DNA of 64,000 bases, taken from assembly GCA_030734395.1 (NCBI GenBank), contig JAUZTG010000029.1:4774001-4838000 (forward strand), given 5' to 3'. Of this stretch, positions 1 through 10,711 are shown piece by piece (positions within the stretch are counted from its first letter, which is position 1; each line of letters opens with the position of its first letter). The DNA comes from Sarocladium kiliense (taxonomy: Eukaryota > Ascomycota > Sordariomycetes > Hypocreales > Sarocladiaceae). The position numbers and the translations under genes are program-made. Under the pieces are notes generated by a model. That model was not told where the DNA came from and searched no databases. It saw nothing but the letters and a program-made list of their open reading frames with translations.

Positions 1-60
1 CCCGAGGAGCCCGAGGAGCCTGAGGAGCCTGAGACTCCCGAGACCCCGGAGGAGCCTGTC
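1..60 (+). repeat. GAGGAGCCY-type coding repeat
   Basis: Short degenerate units of CCC/CCT-GAG-GAG encode a Pro-Glu-Glu repeat in the wall-protein fragment. Such tracts expand and contract easily, so the length may vary between strains. Confidence 0.6.
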
Positions 61-237
61 TGCCCCGGCAGCCCTGAGTGCCCCGAGGAGACTGTCGTCC
101 AGCCTCCTCCGGCCCAAACTGAGGGCGTCACTCCTCCCGTCAGCACCCCCACTGCCCCCGCCGAGGCCGGCGCCGGCTCTCTGACTGTCGGCATGGCCTC
201 CGTCTTCCTTGGAGCCGTCATTGCCGTTATGGTCTAA
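1..237 (+). CDS. GPI-anchored Pro/Glu-rich cell-wall protein, C-terminal fragment
   Basis: Reading frame 1 is open from the first base to the TAA at 235-237 and gives 78 residues; the start and the main domain lie outside the window. The fragment begins with a PEEP-type repeat (Pro-Glu-Glu units), passes through a short region with two Cys and a Pro/Thr-rich linker, and ends with a small-residue site (Ala-Gly-Ala-Gly-Ser) followed by a hydrophobic tail that finishes without charged residues. That ending is the usual omega site plus GPI-attachment signal of fungal wall proteins, so the mature protein is probably held at the plasma membrane or wall. CFEM or other secreted wall proteins often end like this, but the domain that would decide the family is missing. 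Confidence 0.7.
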   Translation, partial: PEEPEEPEEPETPETPEEPVCPGSPECPEETVVQPPPAQTEGVTPPVSTPTAPAEAGAGSLTVGMASVFLGAVIAVMV

Positions 238-869
238 ATTGGGACTGTATAAAGGATCCAGGTGATCACCATGACGCTAGGAAAATCTGGCGTTGTCTCG
301 GCTGGAAAGTCGCTTATATATAATAAGTAATTCGATTCTTATCATGACGTTCAATGGAGCCTTTGTTGTTGAGACTGTAATCATGAGATGTTTGTGACAA
401 GACCCTAAGTCAATTACATAACAAGAACTTCATATCCTGCTTCACAGTGTCAGCTCGTCGCTTGCTGGGCGCTGATGCCTGAGGAGCGATGCCGGCTGAG
501 CTGCACATTCCCATTCCCGGTGCTGAATCTTGATACCTGGACGGCAAGCTGCATCGACACGTCAGCGCCTGTCTTCAATGTAGGCAAACGGCAAGCCGTT
601 TGTCATTATGTTCCAGAGAACACAGACATGACGGGTGTTCGTTCGGATTTGTTCATTGACAAGACACAATTCCATCAAAAGTCCCACTAGCATTCGATTG
701 AGAGACGGTAGCTTCCAAGTCATCTTTCCGGAACCCAGATATCGTCATTCATCCTTGGTTCCGCTGGAGATTACGATCAGAATCCTTCTCCACATCAGCA
801 ATGGCTGAGATACCTTCCGCCAGGTAAGTCTCCCAAGGCTGGTTCTCCAAGGGCCACAGTCGGAGCCCA
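238..869. other. Intergenic, wall-protein 3' side to BTB remnant
   Basis: No gene supported. It holds the downstream region of the GPI protein, including an AT-rich patch near 315-335, and the upstream region of the BTB remnant. A 71-codon ORF at 475-690 has no recognisable feature. Confidence 0.5.
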
Positions 870-1613
870 ATGCTCATGTATGGCAGCCTCTTGAGCTCGG
901 AGCCTTTCAAGGTGCTCATCAGCTCCGACGAGAAGAGCCCAAAAGAGTTTTTCATACATTCCTCTGTTCTTGCAGCTCAGTCATCCTCTCTCAACGCCCT
1001 TGTCAACGGCGACATGAAAGAGGCCTAAGAAAGATGCGTTGTATGGGACACAGACGAACGGACGTTCATCCACTTCAGCCAGTTTGCCTACACTGGCAAC
1101 TACAGTGTGTCGGACGGCGAGCGTGATGACTATCGGATTTTGAAGCGACACGGCCTCTCTTTCCAGATGACTGAGGACCTCATGCACGCGTCTGCGCACT
1201 TTCAGCTGATGGTATTTGCGGACTACCACGGCATCAAAAAGCTGTACAATCTTGCTCTTTCACGCCTCGAAGACAGCTTGGAGAAACTGGACGAGAAGGA
1301 TACTTCAGCCAGAGCGGCACTCCTGCTTTCCTTCGACGAGCAATGTGTTCCGGACCACTTGATAGGAGCCGTTATGAACCTTGTCATCTGGGACGCAATC
1401 CCACTGTGGGAGAACAAAGTATTTCGCAGTTCGCTGGAACAATCGCGTGGGCTCAAGTCGGAATTCCTGGACGCAGTAATGGCACGAATCACGCAACCAG
1501 AACATCGCCAGTGCAGTCGATTCTATAATCCGCCAAGCCCAGCATCACCTTTTGGCATGACACCAGATACCGCAATCATCCGCAACGTTCGCAAGTACCG
1601 GACGTTCTCATGA
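870..1613 (+). pseudogene. BTB/POZ domain protein, interrupted by in-frame TAA
   Basis: One frame runs from ATG 870 to TGA 1611-1613 (248 codons) but is cut by TAA at 1026-1028. The first part reads as the start of a BTB fold, with FKVLI, FFIHSSVLAAQS and LVNGDMKEA, and the part after the stop continues it exactly: RCVVWDTDERTFIHFSQFAY, then TGNY. This is the conserved Trp-Asp...Phe-x-x-Phe-x-x-Tyr-x-Tyr-Thr-Gly core of fungal BTB proteins, followed by a helical tail. Because the same frame resumes across the stop, a single change (CAA to TAA would be enough) is the simplest explanation; no good GT-AG intron removes it. Fungal BTB proteins of this size are usually of unknown function or cullin adaptors. 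The alternative is a real short protein starting after the stop, which would lack half the fold. Confidence 0.75.
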
Positions 1614-4600
1614 AGTCTTGTCGAGGATCTGGCGATGATATCTGTGGACCGAGTCCAATGCTCCCTGACATGTTTGGGGTTCGCTTTCCGCACGACACAG
1701 CGCCGAACGTGATATCCTCAAAGTCTTTCACTTGTCATCTTCTCTACTGCACATAATAATGCGGTTCATTTCTCAGCCATTGGCACTTGCATATTTTCCA
1801 GTTTCCTGGGTGCCTCATTGGCAACCTACTGGGGGGATGATTTGCCTTCAGCTCTGTTCATCACCAGCGCGGCCATACTGAAGGGAAGGCAGGGGCCTAC
1901 ACGCAATCTGTCATACTATCTCTTCGATATCTGTAGACCTAGATCACATGTCTTGAGTCCATTTTTCCATCTGAGTATGCGCCCTAATGCAAGTGACGAC
2001 CTCCAACAAGTTAGACCTGTACTCGTTGCTTCACGCGATTCAGTACCGACGTACCCTACAGGAAATCTTCACAACTGGATCATACATGGTAATCCCTTAC
2101 ACTAACTTTTTGCTTATGGACTTGCGATCCATTCCATTCAATTAATCAAAACACCTCCTGACTACATCTGGAAATCGTTATCAGTCTACGCGGCAATTCC
2201 CGATAAGTCATAAACTCAATCATCCACCACCTCCTCCCCCATGTCTAGCGAAAGCCACGCGTTCAACCACTCACTGATGTACTGAATCGCCAAGTCGGCA
2301 TCTCTCGACACCATCCCTGTCAAAGCCCGCCGTCTGGGCGTTCTCTTGGCTTCCCATCGTCGGACACATAGGAAAGCTGGGCAGGGGAAACAAGACATGC
2401 GTGCAGCAGATCTTGGTTGCAACAGTGGAATGCTGTCATATCGTCAACTTCAGGAGTATTCCTCTTGTCGAAGATCCGTTTTCTGTAGCAATCCCCCTGG
2501 CCACCACCATTAGGTTCAAGTGATCATCCTCTGGGGCGTGTCGCAACGCGTCTAGTAATTACAACGCCCGCAACAGGGCCACACGAGTCCACACCGAATC
2601 CGTCTCCATCCTGCCGCAAAGCCAGATTAACCTTGTTTTACGCCGCCGATGGAAAGAGCCGGGCCAATCTGAGTTTTCACCATCCTCCCGCGGTGCCTTG
2701 AACCTTAATCGCTCCCTTGCCTTTCTTACATTCCCTCACCTCTCTCCGGACGAACTCGGGGTCCAACCTCTTGGCTAGTCTCGCCATACCTTTCCTCCAC
2801 GTAATGAAGGGGTAATATATTCCTTTTCATCGTCTTTTGTGCCTTCTGGAAGCTGGGATCGTCGAGAAGATCGTGCACAACGCGGAGAGACGCGGGGTTG
2901 TACGTAAAGCATGAGGGGAAACCATGGAGATGCCTGTGAGTCGCGACAGTAGGTTGTGGCCTACCTTGTTGTCTCCGAGGAACGAGACATACGAGCGTGT
3001 CGCTTAAAGACAAAGATCGAGACCTGTGGAGGATTCACGACCCTGGATCAGGTCTTATCTCAAAACGACAGGAGTATAATCACAACTCTAATATTGCGAC
3101 GCTGAGGACACCCTCATGCATGTCACGATCTGACCGTTGAGGCAGGTCAGCAGAGCTCGCTGGCAATTGGCTCTTCTGTCGTCTTGTTAGACCTGGATCC
3201 CTCGCAGGAGACTCGTGTCTGCTGATCGCGTCAGTGGCTTAACTGCAACGGCGACGCCGTCGCACACCCCCGTCCCTCTGATTTGGCGTTAGTGTGTTTT
3301 CCCAATCGACTTAGTATTAGGTACCGACCTGGATGGCGTTCGCCGCGTCAAATCCACCGGCCAGGAATGGAGCAACGGGTCAATGTGGCCCCTCAGTCTT
3401 ACGTACGAGGCATGATTAGTCGATTCGTTTGCGAACAGCCACCCTTCTAGAAGATATTCCATGCTTCCCATCGGACCCAGTGGCTGTTTTCCCAAGAGAT
3501 ACCGACTCCACTGTCTTGACGAGCGATGGGGTAATAGGTTGCGACACAGACCTCTGCCTCATGCGACGATCAATCTCCCCGGTACGCTGTGCCACGGGGC
3601 CCCGACATTTGCAGCAACTTGTTACGAAATCGCGTCTTAGCTGAGTCTGGGGTCACGGAGGAGACCGGAAGAAGGATCGCAGGAATGAGAGTAGTGATCC
3701 CTGGGGGGAAGGGGAGAAAGGCCAACATGAGGCCGGGGACACATCACGAGAGCTGCCATCGAAGCAGGACCCCCAAGGTCCCCATCGAACAGAGTCTAGG
3801 CTCTGCAACAGGCATAGCGCTGACCAGGGGTGAGAGGCAATATGAGGGCTGCTGCACGGTGACATCGGGCGGACCAGGGTCAACAAGAGGGTCAGCTAGC
3901 AGTGTGCTCAAATGAGATGGAGGGACAAGAGTTGAGATTCCTGGGCATCGGGCTTGTCCCGCCCGGCAGTTCCTCTTGGCTGCTGAGAAATTCAACGTCG
4001 TCTGACTGTCACCAATTGTCAATCCAAACTCCGCTATCGATGCGAGATCATCCACGAGAGAGCCTTGACTCAGGAGCGCGGCTTTCCAAGACATATCCAG
4101 ATGCCTTGCACTACCAGCCAGGCAGACTTGAGACCCTGCCTCGCCAGCAACCCATCCTGTCGCGACTAATGCAGCGTCGCCCTCCCATCGGTTCGCTCCC
4201 AACCAGAACTGGATGGTGTTTTTGTGTACAGCCACCCGCCAGAGAGGTGGTGGCGCCAAACCCTTACCAAGTTTCCTTTCCTTCCCGCCCCTACCTGGCC
4301 CGCCCATCCATCCTTATCAAGTCAACGCCCGCGTCAAGCATGCGCAGGGCTCTCTCTCTCTCTGTGCCTCTTCACTTACCTGTCTCAGCTATTGTTCGAT
4401 GTGCCTCGGTGGCACGCGCTACCGCCCAGGCAGATAGGACACCCTCAAGTGTAATAACTGGCGTCTCCAGGCTGCAATACAAAAGTCTTCAGACACTATA
4501 AATGCACAGTCCAGAGCGTCAGCCGACCCTCGCAAGCGCGGGTTGGAGATCGTTCTTGGCCGAGTCTTGGGTTTTCCAAAGCTGGTAATAAACGCTTGGC

Positions 4601-5340
4601 CGCATAACGTGGAGGAACACGACTGTAATTCATCGATGCATCGATTCCCCCGTCGCCTGTCTGCGTCAACACAGTAATACCACCCATTCCCCGGTGCTTT
4701 TAACCCGTGATCCTTCAGCTCGACGATCACCCAAGACTGTTGGTGTGCCGCGCCAACAGACGGGGCATGGCCCGTAACTCTGTAGCCATAGAGTGTCGCA
4801 ACCAGCGCAGACTAGTGACGCAAAAACCCGCAGATCTCTCTTCTGGCGTCCTTCTAGCCTCCCCAATTGCCCCATCGTCTGAGTTAGTATCTGGACTGCT
4901 CGTTCGCCGTCCCACACTTTGGTGGTCCTCCTCCATTTGGCAGTCACTGATAGGGACATCCGCGGCGTGACCACCATGAGCTTCGCTTCCACACCCCCCC
5001 TCGTCCCTCCAATCCAGTCGTGTAAGAATGCGAGTATTAGAAGTGAGGGGAAAGGGCAGGGGTGTCAGAGGGTGGTTCGTGCTTCTGAGATAACGAGTAG
5101 CACAAGAAAGGTTGTTTCCAACCTTGTCCAGCAGCCCGAGCTGAGGCACTCTTATAAGACCAGCTTCCCCCAGTCTTGTCTCTGATCCCATCCCGTCGCG
5201 CGGCACACACTCACGCACACTACTTCTCCTCGTTTGCTTCTCTTGGAGAATTCCCCTTCCCCTCATTACTAGTCTGGACCCTTCTGGTGTTTATCGAGTA
5301 CCAGCTTCTACTCATTGTGTGACGCTTCTTCGCCAGCATC
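1614..5340. other. Gene-poor region and long 5' region of the amino-acid permease
   Basis: No gene I can support in 3.7 kb. Several ORFs of 60-200 codons exist on both strands but none has recognisable motifs, and most start at non-ATG codons. A CT microsatellite lies at about 4350-4363. A TATA-like TATAAG near 5154, about 190 bases before the permease ATG, and pyrimidine-rich stretches at 5160-5340 fit a promoter and leader. Confidence 0.5.
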
Positions 5341-7370
5341 ATGAACTACAACGAGGAAGGCCTCCATAACCGAGGCTCGAACTCGTCAGGCAAGGAGCTG
5401 GGAGGTTCCGGTTCTGGCGATCATGGCGAGAAGGGTGTAGGCGCCGAGCAATTGCGCCACAACTACGATGGCACTCATATTCGTGGCTTCGAGACGGCCG
5501 AGGGCACTCGCCTGCACCGTGGTCTCAAGGCGCGACACATTACTATGATTGGTGAGTCTCGCCAGAGGGCTTCTTGTGCAACCTTTCAAGTACTAACAAT
5601 TGGCATTAGCTATTGGTGGTGCTCTTGGAACTGGTCTTATTATCGGTACGGGTAAGGCACTCGCCAACGCCGGTCCTGGGTCTCTCTTCATCAGCTACAC
5701 CTTCATTGGTGCCATTGTCTTCATTGTCATGTCTGGCCTTGGAGAAATGGCTGCTTGGCTCCCTCTGTCTGCTGGTTTCACTGGTTACGCCACTCGCTAC
5801 TGCCACCCTTCTCTTGGTTTCGCTCTCGGCTGGACGTAAGTCACCACAAGCTCACATTTTCTGTCTTGTTTCAAGGCCCTGAGCTGACCCTGATCCTCTA
5901 CACAGTTACTGGTTCAAGTATATCATCGTCACACCCAACCAGCTTACGGCCGCCGCTCTCACAATCCAGTTCTGGGTCGATCGCGATACTGTGAACCCGG
6001 GTGTCTTCGTCGCCATCTTCCTCGTTGCCATCGTCTGCATCAACTACTTCGGAGGCATCAAGTTCTTCGGCGAGTTTGAATTCTGGCTGTCATCCTTCAA
6101 GGTCATCATTGTTGTCGGCATCATCCTGTTCAGTCTCATCATCGCTTGCGGTGGCGGTCCTGACGGCGATGCGCGTGGCTTCAGGTATTGGAATGACCCC
6201 GGCGCCTTTGCTGAGTGGAAGCCTATGCGTGAGGGTTACTCTACCACTTCCGACGAACTCAAGCGCTTCCTTGGTTTCTGGTCTGTCATGGTCAACGCCA
6301 CCTTCGCTTACCTCGGAACTGAGCTTGTCGGTGTTACAGCTGGCGAGGCCCAGGTGAGTCTCTCTTGGTCTTGTCCTGCAGTTGGAGAACCAAATCTAAC
6401 AGTCACAGAACCCCCGTCGCTCCATCCCCAAGGCTATCAAGCTCACCTTCTACCGAATCCTCCTATTCTACTGCCTCAGCGTCTTCCTCGTCGGCATGAT
6501 CGTCCCCTACAACTCTGAGGACCTTGCCTTCGCCAACAGCCAGTCTAACCCTTCAGCTGCTGCTTCTCCTTTCGTTGTCGCAGCTCAGCTCGCTGGCGTC
6601 AAGACCCTTCCGTACGTTACCACCTCTTTTCAAAGAACTTCCCATTGTTTCTATTCCGATCAACTAATAATTGCCACAGCCACATCATCAACGTCTGTAT
6701 CCTCATCTTCGTCTTCTCCGCCTCCAACTCTGATCTCTACATTGCCTCCCGTACTCTCTACGGTCTTGCCAGTGACGAGGCTGCTCCGGCCATCTTCAAG
6801 AAGACCGATCGTCGTGGTGTGCCATACCCCGCTCTCGCTCTCTGCACCGTCTTCGCTCTGTTGGCATTCCTCAACGTCTCAGACGACTCCCGCGAGGTCT
6901 TCATTCACTTCGTCAACCTCACCACGATCTTCGGTATCCTCACCTGGATCTCCCTCCTCGTCACTCACATCTACTTCATCAAGGCACGCAAGGCGCAGAA
7001 TATTGCCGAGGACACCCTCCCTTACAAGGCACCCCTTGGCCTCTGGGGCACATACATTGCACTCTTCTTCTGCTGCCTCATCGCTCTTACCAAGAACTTC
7101 GATGTCTTCGTCAAGACCGATGGTGTCTCTTTCCACTTCGAGTCCTTCATCACTGGTTACCTCGGTATTCCTCTCTACCTCATCCTCCTCTTCGGACACA
7201 TGATCTACACCAAGAGCCGTCCCGTCAAGGCTCATGAGGCAGACTTCTACTCCGGCAAGGAGATTCTGGACGCTGAGGAGGCTGAATTCCTGGAGATGCA
7301 GGCTGTCGAGCGCGCCAAGAGCCAAGGCATGAAGAAGTTCTATAACCGCTACATCGCTTGGCTGTTCTAG
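5341..7370 (+). CDS. Amino-acid permease (YAT/APC family)
   Basis: Plasma-membrane proton-coupled amino-acid uptake. Exons 5341-5551, 5610-5835, 5906-6353, 6409-6611 and 6680-7370 join to 592 residues; every junction is GT...AG and intron 1 has a textbook TACTAAC branch site. The N-terminal ~75 residues are hydrophilic and cytoplasmic. Transmembrane segment 1 carries the family signature IGGALGTGLIIGTG (unwound helix that binds the amino-acid alpha groups), followed by about 11 further hydrophobic segments, with the conserved GTELVGVTAGEAQNPRRSIPKA loop region (here split by intron 3), SASNSDLYIASRTLYGLA, and RRGVPYPAL. The C-terminal tail has an acidic cluster and KKFYNRYIAWLF, typical of general amino-acid and proline permeases. 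Substrate range cannot be read from sequence. It converges with the ankyrin gene on the other strand. Confidence 0.93.
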
Positions 7371-7672
7371 ATGGCTACTTTAGCCTCTTTAGCCTCTCGA
7401 GGCTCTTGTCATGAGATTTGTAGGGGATTACTCGCAGTTCTGCACAATGAATGAATAAACGATTCATGAAACAATGTTCGTCGCAGTGAAGATGTACTTG
7501 GTATTATAACTTTCGGTATCTTGGTAACTTGCATCCTGCCCACCCTATGTGAAGTGAGCCAGACTCCAAAAACACAAAACTTGACAAGACAAATGAAACG
7601 TGGTAGCGTGTCCCCAGAATCTCACATCATACATCCATCGTACATGTAACATACTACGTCTTTTTCCAACGT
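7371..7672. other. Convergent 3' region
   Basis: About 300 bases between the stop codons of the permease (+) and ankyrin (-) genes. It is AT-richer than the flanks and presumably holds both polyadenylation regions; nothing else seen. Confidence 0.5.
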
Positions 7673-10600
7673 CTACTGCCTTCCACCAGCCTCCATCAGT
7701 ACAGCAACACCCTCGTCCCAGCCTCGCGAGCTAGCCATCTCAACGACAGTGCGACCAAGGTCATCAGTGACATTGAGGTCAACCCTCTTCGCGGTAACCA
7801 GCTTCAGTACCGCAATATCACCGTTCTGGATGGCCTGGATTACGGCGTTCCACCCGCGGTACATCTGGTTGGGGTCCGCGCCCTTGCTCAGCAGCAACTC
7901 AATAATTGCGGTATCTTCGCCCTGGAGTCTGCGCAGCGCCTTGATGATGGGCAGGTGTTCTCCGGGGGCATTGACATCCGCGCCAGCTTCGTTAACGAGG
8001 AAGTAAACAATGTCGCGGTGATCTTCGCGAATAGCGGTCGTAAGGGGAGAGAATACACCACCGTTGCGATCCTCAACAGAAACACCTGCCTCCAGCAGCA
8101 GCTTGACTGACTCAAGTTGGTTGGCGGAGACGGCCATTTCCATGACACCCTTGAAAGCGCGAGGCTCGGCCAGAACAGAGAGAATACGTCGGAGGACGGC
8201 AGGGTTCTTGACTGCCATGCACACCGGCCAATCCTCACCGCGTTTGTTGGGATCCGCCCCTCTGTTCAACAGAAGGTCGATCATCTCCACACGGTTCTCG
8301 CGAATCGCTGTAGTCAGAGCTGAATGTCCCTTGGCATTTCGGACGTTGGGATCCAGACCCTGGTCGAGCAGCCAGATCAATGCCTCCATGTTGTTCGAAG
8401 CCACAGCCTGCTCAACAATGCCCTTTGGCGAGTTTAGATCAGCACCCGCGGCGACAAGCGTCGGCAAGAAGTGCTGACGCCTGTGGGTGATGCACTTGAA
8501 CGCCGGGTACTCGCTCGCTGGGGTATTGGGATCGGCGCCGTTCTTGAGAAGGAGATCGATGATATCGGCTCGGTTGTCGCGAATGGCTGAACAGAGTGGT
8601 GTGTAGACTGAGTCCTTCTTGATGTTGGGGTTGACGCCTGCCTTGAGCAACGCCTTGACAGACTCAATGTTGTTTATACTGGCAGCGAGCTCCATAACAC
8701 CAGGTGTTTTCTTGTGGTCTGCGCCGTGGCTGAGGAGAAGCTGCAGACAGGGTGTTGAGTGCATAGTAGCTGGCCAAAGGAGATGCTTCGGACCTGGTAA
8801 GTTGGGGTTTGCCTCATGCTTGAGCAGGCTCTCCATGATATCCACCCTGACAGCTTCAATCGCCTTGAAGAGAGCTGTCTGACCCATTCGGTTCTTCGCA
8901 TCAGGGTCTGCCCCATACTCAAGAAGTAGGTCTACCAGTTTCTTAGGCGTCTTCTTGTTGATGCAGGCCGTCATGAGTGTGTTCCCATCCGAGAGGGTCT
9001 GGTTGCTGTCGCCACCATAGATCAGGAGAAGGTGTGTGAAGTTCACCTTGCCTGCGACAGCAGCAGCGGCCAGTGGTGACTCGAAATCGGTCCCATTCAG
9101 CATGTTACTATCGGCGCCATACTTCAAGAGGGTGACGGCGCCAGCAAGGAAGGATCGCTGAACGGCGGCGTACAAAGGTGTGACGCCATCGCGATCAGCC
9201 TCGTTCGGGTCAGCACCAAACAACAGCAGGAGTCTGACTGACTCTGCGTCGCCGATGTTGATAGCCTCGCGCAAAGCCGGCATCTCGATGCCTGAGTTTG
9301 GCGCGACTCCGCGGTCCAGAAGCTGTTCCACCATCTTGTGGTTCTTTTGCCTAATCGCAGAGATCAAACCGCTCTTCATGCTGCCAGTATCACTGCCCAC
9401 GCTGCTGCGAGCTGACCAACGAGGCATTTTGAACGGGTCGACCTTGACACGGACGGCCTTTTCGTTGCCGAGCTCAATCCCAGCCAACTCTTCCAAAGCT
9501 GTTTCCGATTCGGCGGTGCCCGCGTATGATTGGGCATCATCAATTACGCTGAGGCGGTCGAACTGGCTATGGTGGTTGCGTTCATTCGAGTTGATCGAGC
9601 TGGCACTGGTCACGCTGTACTGACGCAGGACATCCTGAGTCGGGCTGAGCGCAGCAGAAGAGAAGCCGGTCGATGTAGACTCGTGCTTTGAGGGCATCCG
9701 GTCGCTCCACGTTTGCGGCGTATGGGATTGATGTTGATGCATGTTGTCTGCGGGCCACCCATTCGTGCCTGGCGTAGGAGGCAGAGGCATTTGGGCATGC
9801 ACGGTGGACTGCGATTGAAGGGCTTGCTCATGGAAGTGCGGGTGGCTCCTGGGAGATGTGTCTGGCTCCGCTGGCTTGGCCGCGCCGTTCGGGCCATTGT
9901 CCAGCCTGTCCAAAGCAGCAGCAAGGCCAGTGAAGCCGATGCCTTTGCTCTCCTGGATCTTCTCCTCGCCTAGTGACCATTGGAACATGAGCGCGCCCAT
10001 CTTCAAGCTGGCCTTGGTCTTCTCCAGTGCTGAGGCAACCTTTTCGGGCGAATTGTCACCAAACATCTTTCCCAAGCCCTTTCTCATTTTGCCCATCGAA
10101 CCCTTTCGTTCATAATCAAGGAGTCTAAGGAGCATCGAGTCGAGCATCTGAAAGTCACTATGCGTCACTCGAAACTTCTTGTCGAGCTCAGACAGAACAT
10201 CTTCAGGCATAGACGGAGCTGATCGTCCGCATTCCTTGAGCCCAGCCTCGAGCGCAAAGAGAACCTGGCACGTGTCGAGAAACATGTGCGCAAGATGGTC
10301 GACGGCTTGAGGCACGCTCTTGACGGTGGTGAGATATTCAAGCATGTGCACTGAGATACGATCACCGCTCAATGTCACTGAGTGACACAGCTCAATGCAC
10401 TTGGCATGGCTCTTTTGCACTGATTTGGACATTGTGTAAGTGCTGGGCTTCTTCGCAACAGTAGGGGTCTTCTGCAAGTGAGCAGCTTGAGGTGTTCGCG
10501 GCCGATCTGCTGGCACTGGAGGAAGCGCAGGCAGAGGGGCCTGTGGTGGAGGGGCTGGCTGTGTGTAGGAGGTCGACCGGGGAGGATGTGGGAGCTCGGT

Positions 10601-10711
10601 CGTAGTGAGTGTGAAGGGACCCTTTTGCGGCTCAAAGGAAAGGGCCTCAAAGAAGCTGAAGTCTTGTGCCGAGCCAGTAGAGCGTGTGTTTGCGCGTCCA
10701 GTCGCACTCAT
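7673..10711 (-). CDS. Large ankyrin-repeat protein with helical N-terminal domain
   Basis: Single-exon gene of 1012 residues. I start at ATG 10711 (MSATGRANTRS...) because the longer frame to 10807 begins at GTG. Residues 1-90 are Pro-rich and disordered. Residues ~90-300 look all-helical (SVQKSHAKCIELCHSVTLSG..., EAGLKECGRS..., KMFGDNSPEK...), resembling the helical N-terminal domains of fungal STAND-type proteins; this is a resemblance only, there is no NACHT or P-loop. Residues ~300-440 are Ser/Pro/His-rich. From ~445 to the end are about 16 ankyrin repeats with typical LLLxxGADPN turns. Within these, a three-ankyrin unit of ~92 residues recurs three times, starting GVMELAAS, GIVEQAVA and GVMEMAVS. 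There is no signal peptide, so it is probably a cytosolic scaffold. Confidence 0.88.
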   Translation of the reverse strand: MSATGRANTRSTGSAQDFSFFEALSFEPQKGPFTLTTTELPHPPRSTSYTQPAPPPQAPLPALPPVPADRPRTPQAAHLQKTPTVAKKPSTYTMSKSVQKSHAKCIELCHSVTLSGDRISVHMLEYLTTVKSVPQAVDHLAHMFLDTCQVLFALEAGLKECGRSAPSMPEDVLSELDKKFRVTHSDFQMLDSMLLRLLDYERKGSMGKMRKGLGKMFGDNSPEKVASALEKTKASLKMGALMFQWSLGEEKIQESKGIGFTGLAAALDRLDNGPNGAAKPAEPDTSPRSHPHFHEQALQSQSTVHAQMPLPPTPGTNGWPADNMHQHQSHTPQTWSDRMPSKHESTSTGFSSAALSPTQDVLRQYSVTSASSINSNERNHHSQFDRLSVIDDAQSYAGTAESETALEELAGIELGNEKAVRVKVDPFKMPRWSARSSVGSDTGSMKSGLISAIRQKNHKMVEQLLDRGVAPNSGIEMPALREAINIGDAESVRLLLLFGADPNEADRDGVTPLYAAVQRSFLAGAVTLLKYGADSNMLNGTDFESPLAAAAVAGKVNFTHLLLIYGGDSNQTLSDGNTLMTACINKKTPKKLVDLLLEYGADPDAKNRMGQTALFKAIEAVRVDIMESLLKHEANPNLPGPKHLLWPATMHSTPCLQLLLSHGADHKKTPGVMELAASINNIESVKALLKAGVNPNIKKDSVYTPLCSAIRDNRADIIDLLLKNGADPNTPASEYPAFKCITHRRQHFLPTLVAAGADLNSPKGIVEQAVASNNMEALIWLLDQGLDPNVRNAKGHSALTTAIRENRVEMIDLLLNRGADPNKRGEDWPVCMAVKNPAVLRRILSVLAEPRAFKGVMEMAVSANQLESVKLLLEAGVSVEDRNGGVFSPLTTAIREDHRDIVYFLVNEAGADVNAPGEHLPIIKALRRLQGEDTAIIELLLSKGADPNQMYRGWNAVIQAIQNGDIAVLKLVTAKRVDLNVTDDLGRTVVEMASSRGWDEGVAVLMEAGGRQ

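Noticed and set aside
1818..2105. 95-codon plus-strand ORF
   Set aside because: Begins at TTG, no motif, and composition does not look coding.
2216..3013. Minus-strand ORFs at 2216-2422 and 2726-3013 that might be exons of one gene
   Set aside because: The text between them is full of stops in all frames with no plausible splice signals, and neither has a recognisable motif.
3744..4501. Overlapping ORFs of 187 (-) and 199 (+) codons
   Set aside because: They cover each other on opposite strands in GC-rich promoter-like sequence; no domain in either.
6496..7325. Long ORFs at 6496-7203 (+) and 6879-7325 (-)
   Set aside because: Shadows of the amino-acid permease exons; low-complexity Ser/Thr/Pro or Glu/Asp-rich translations.
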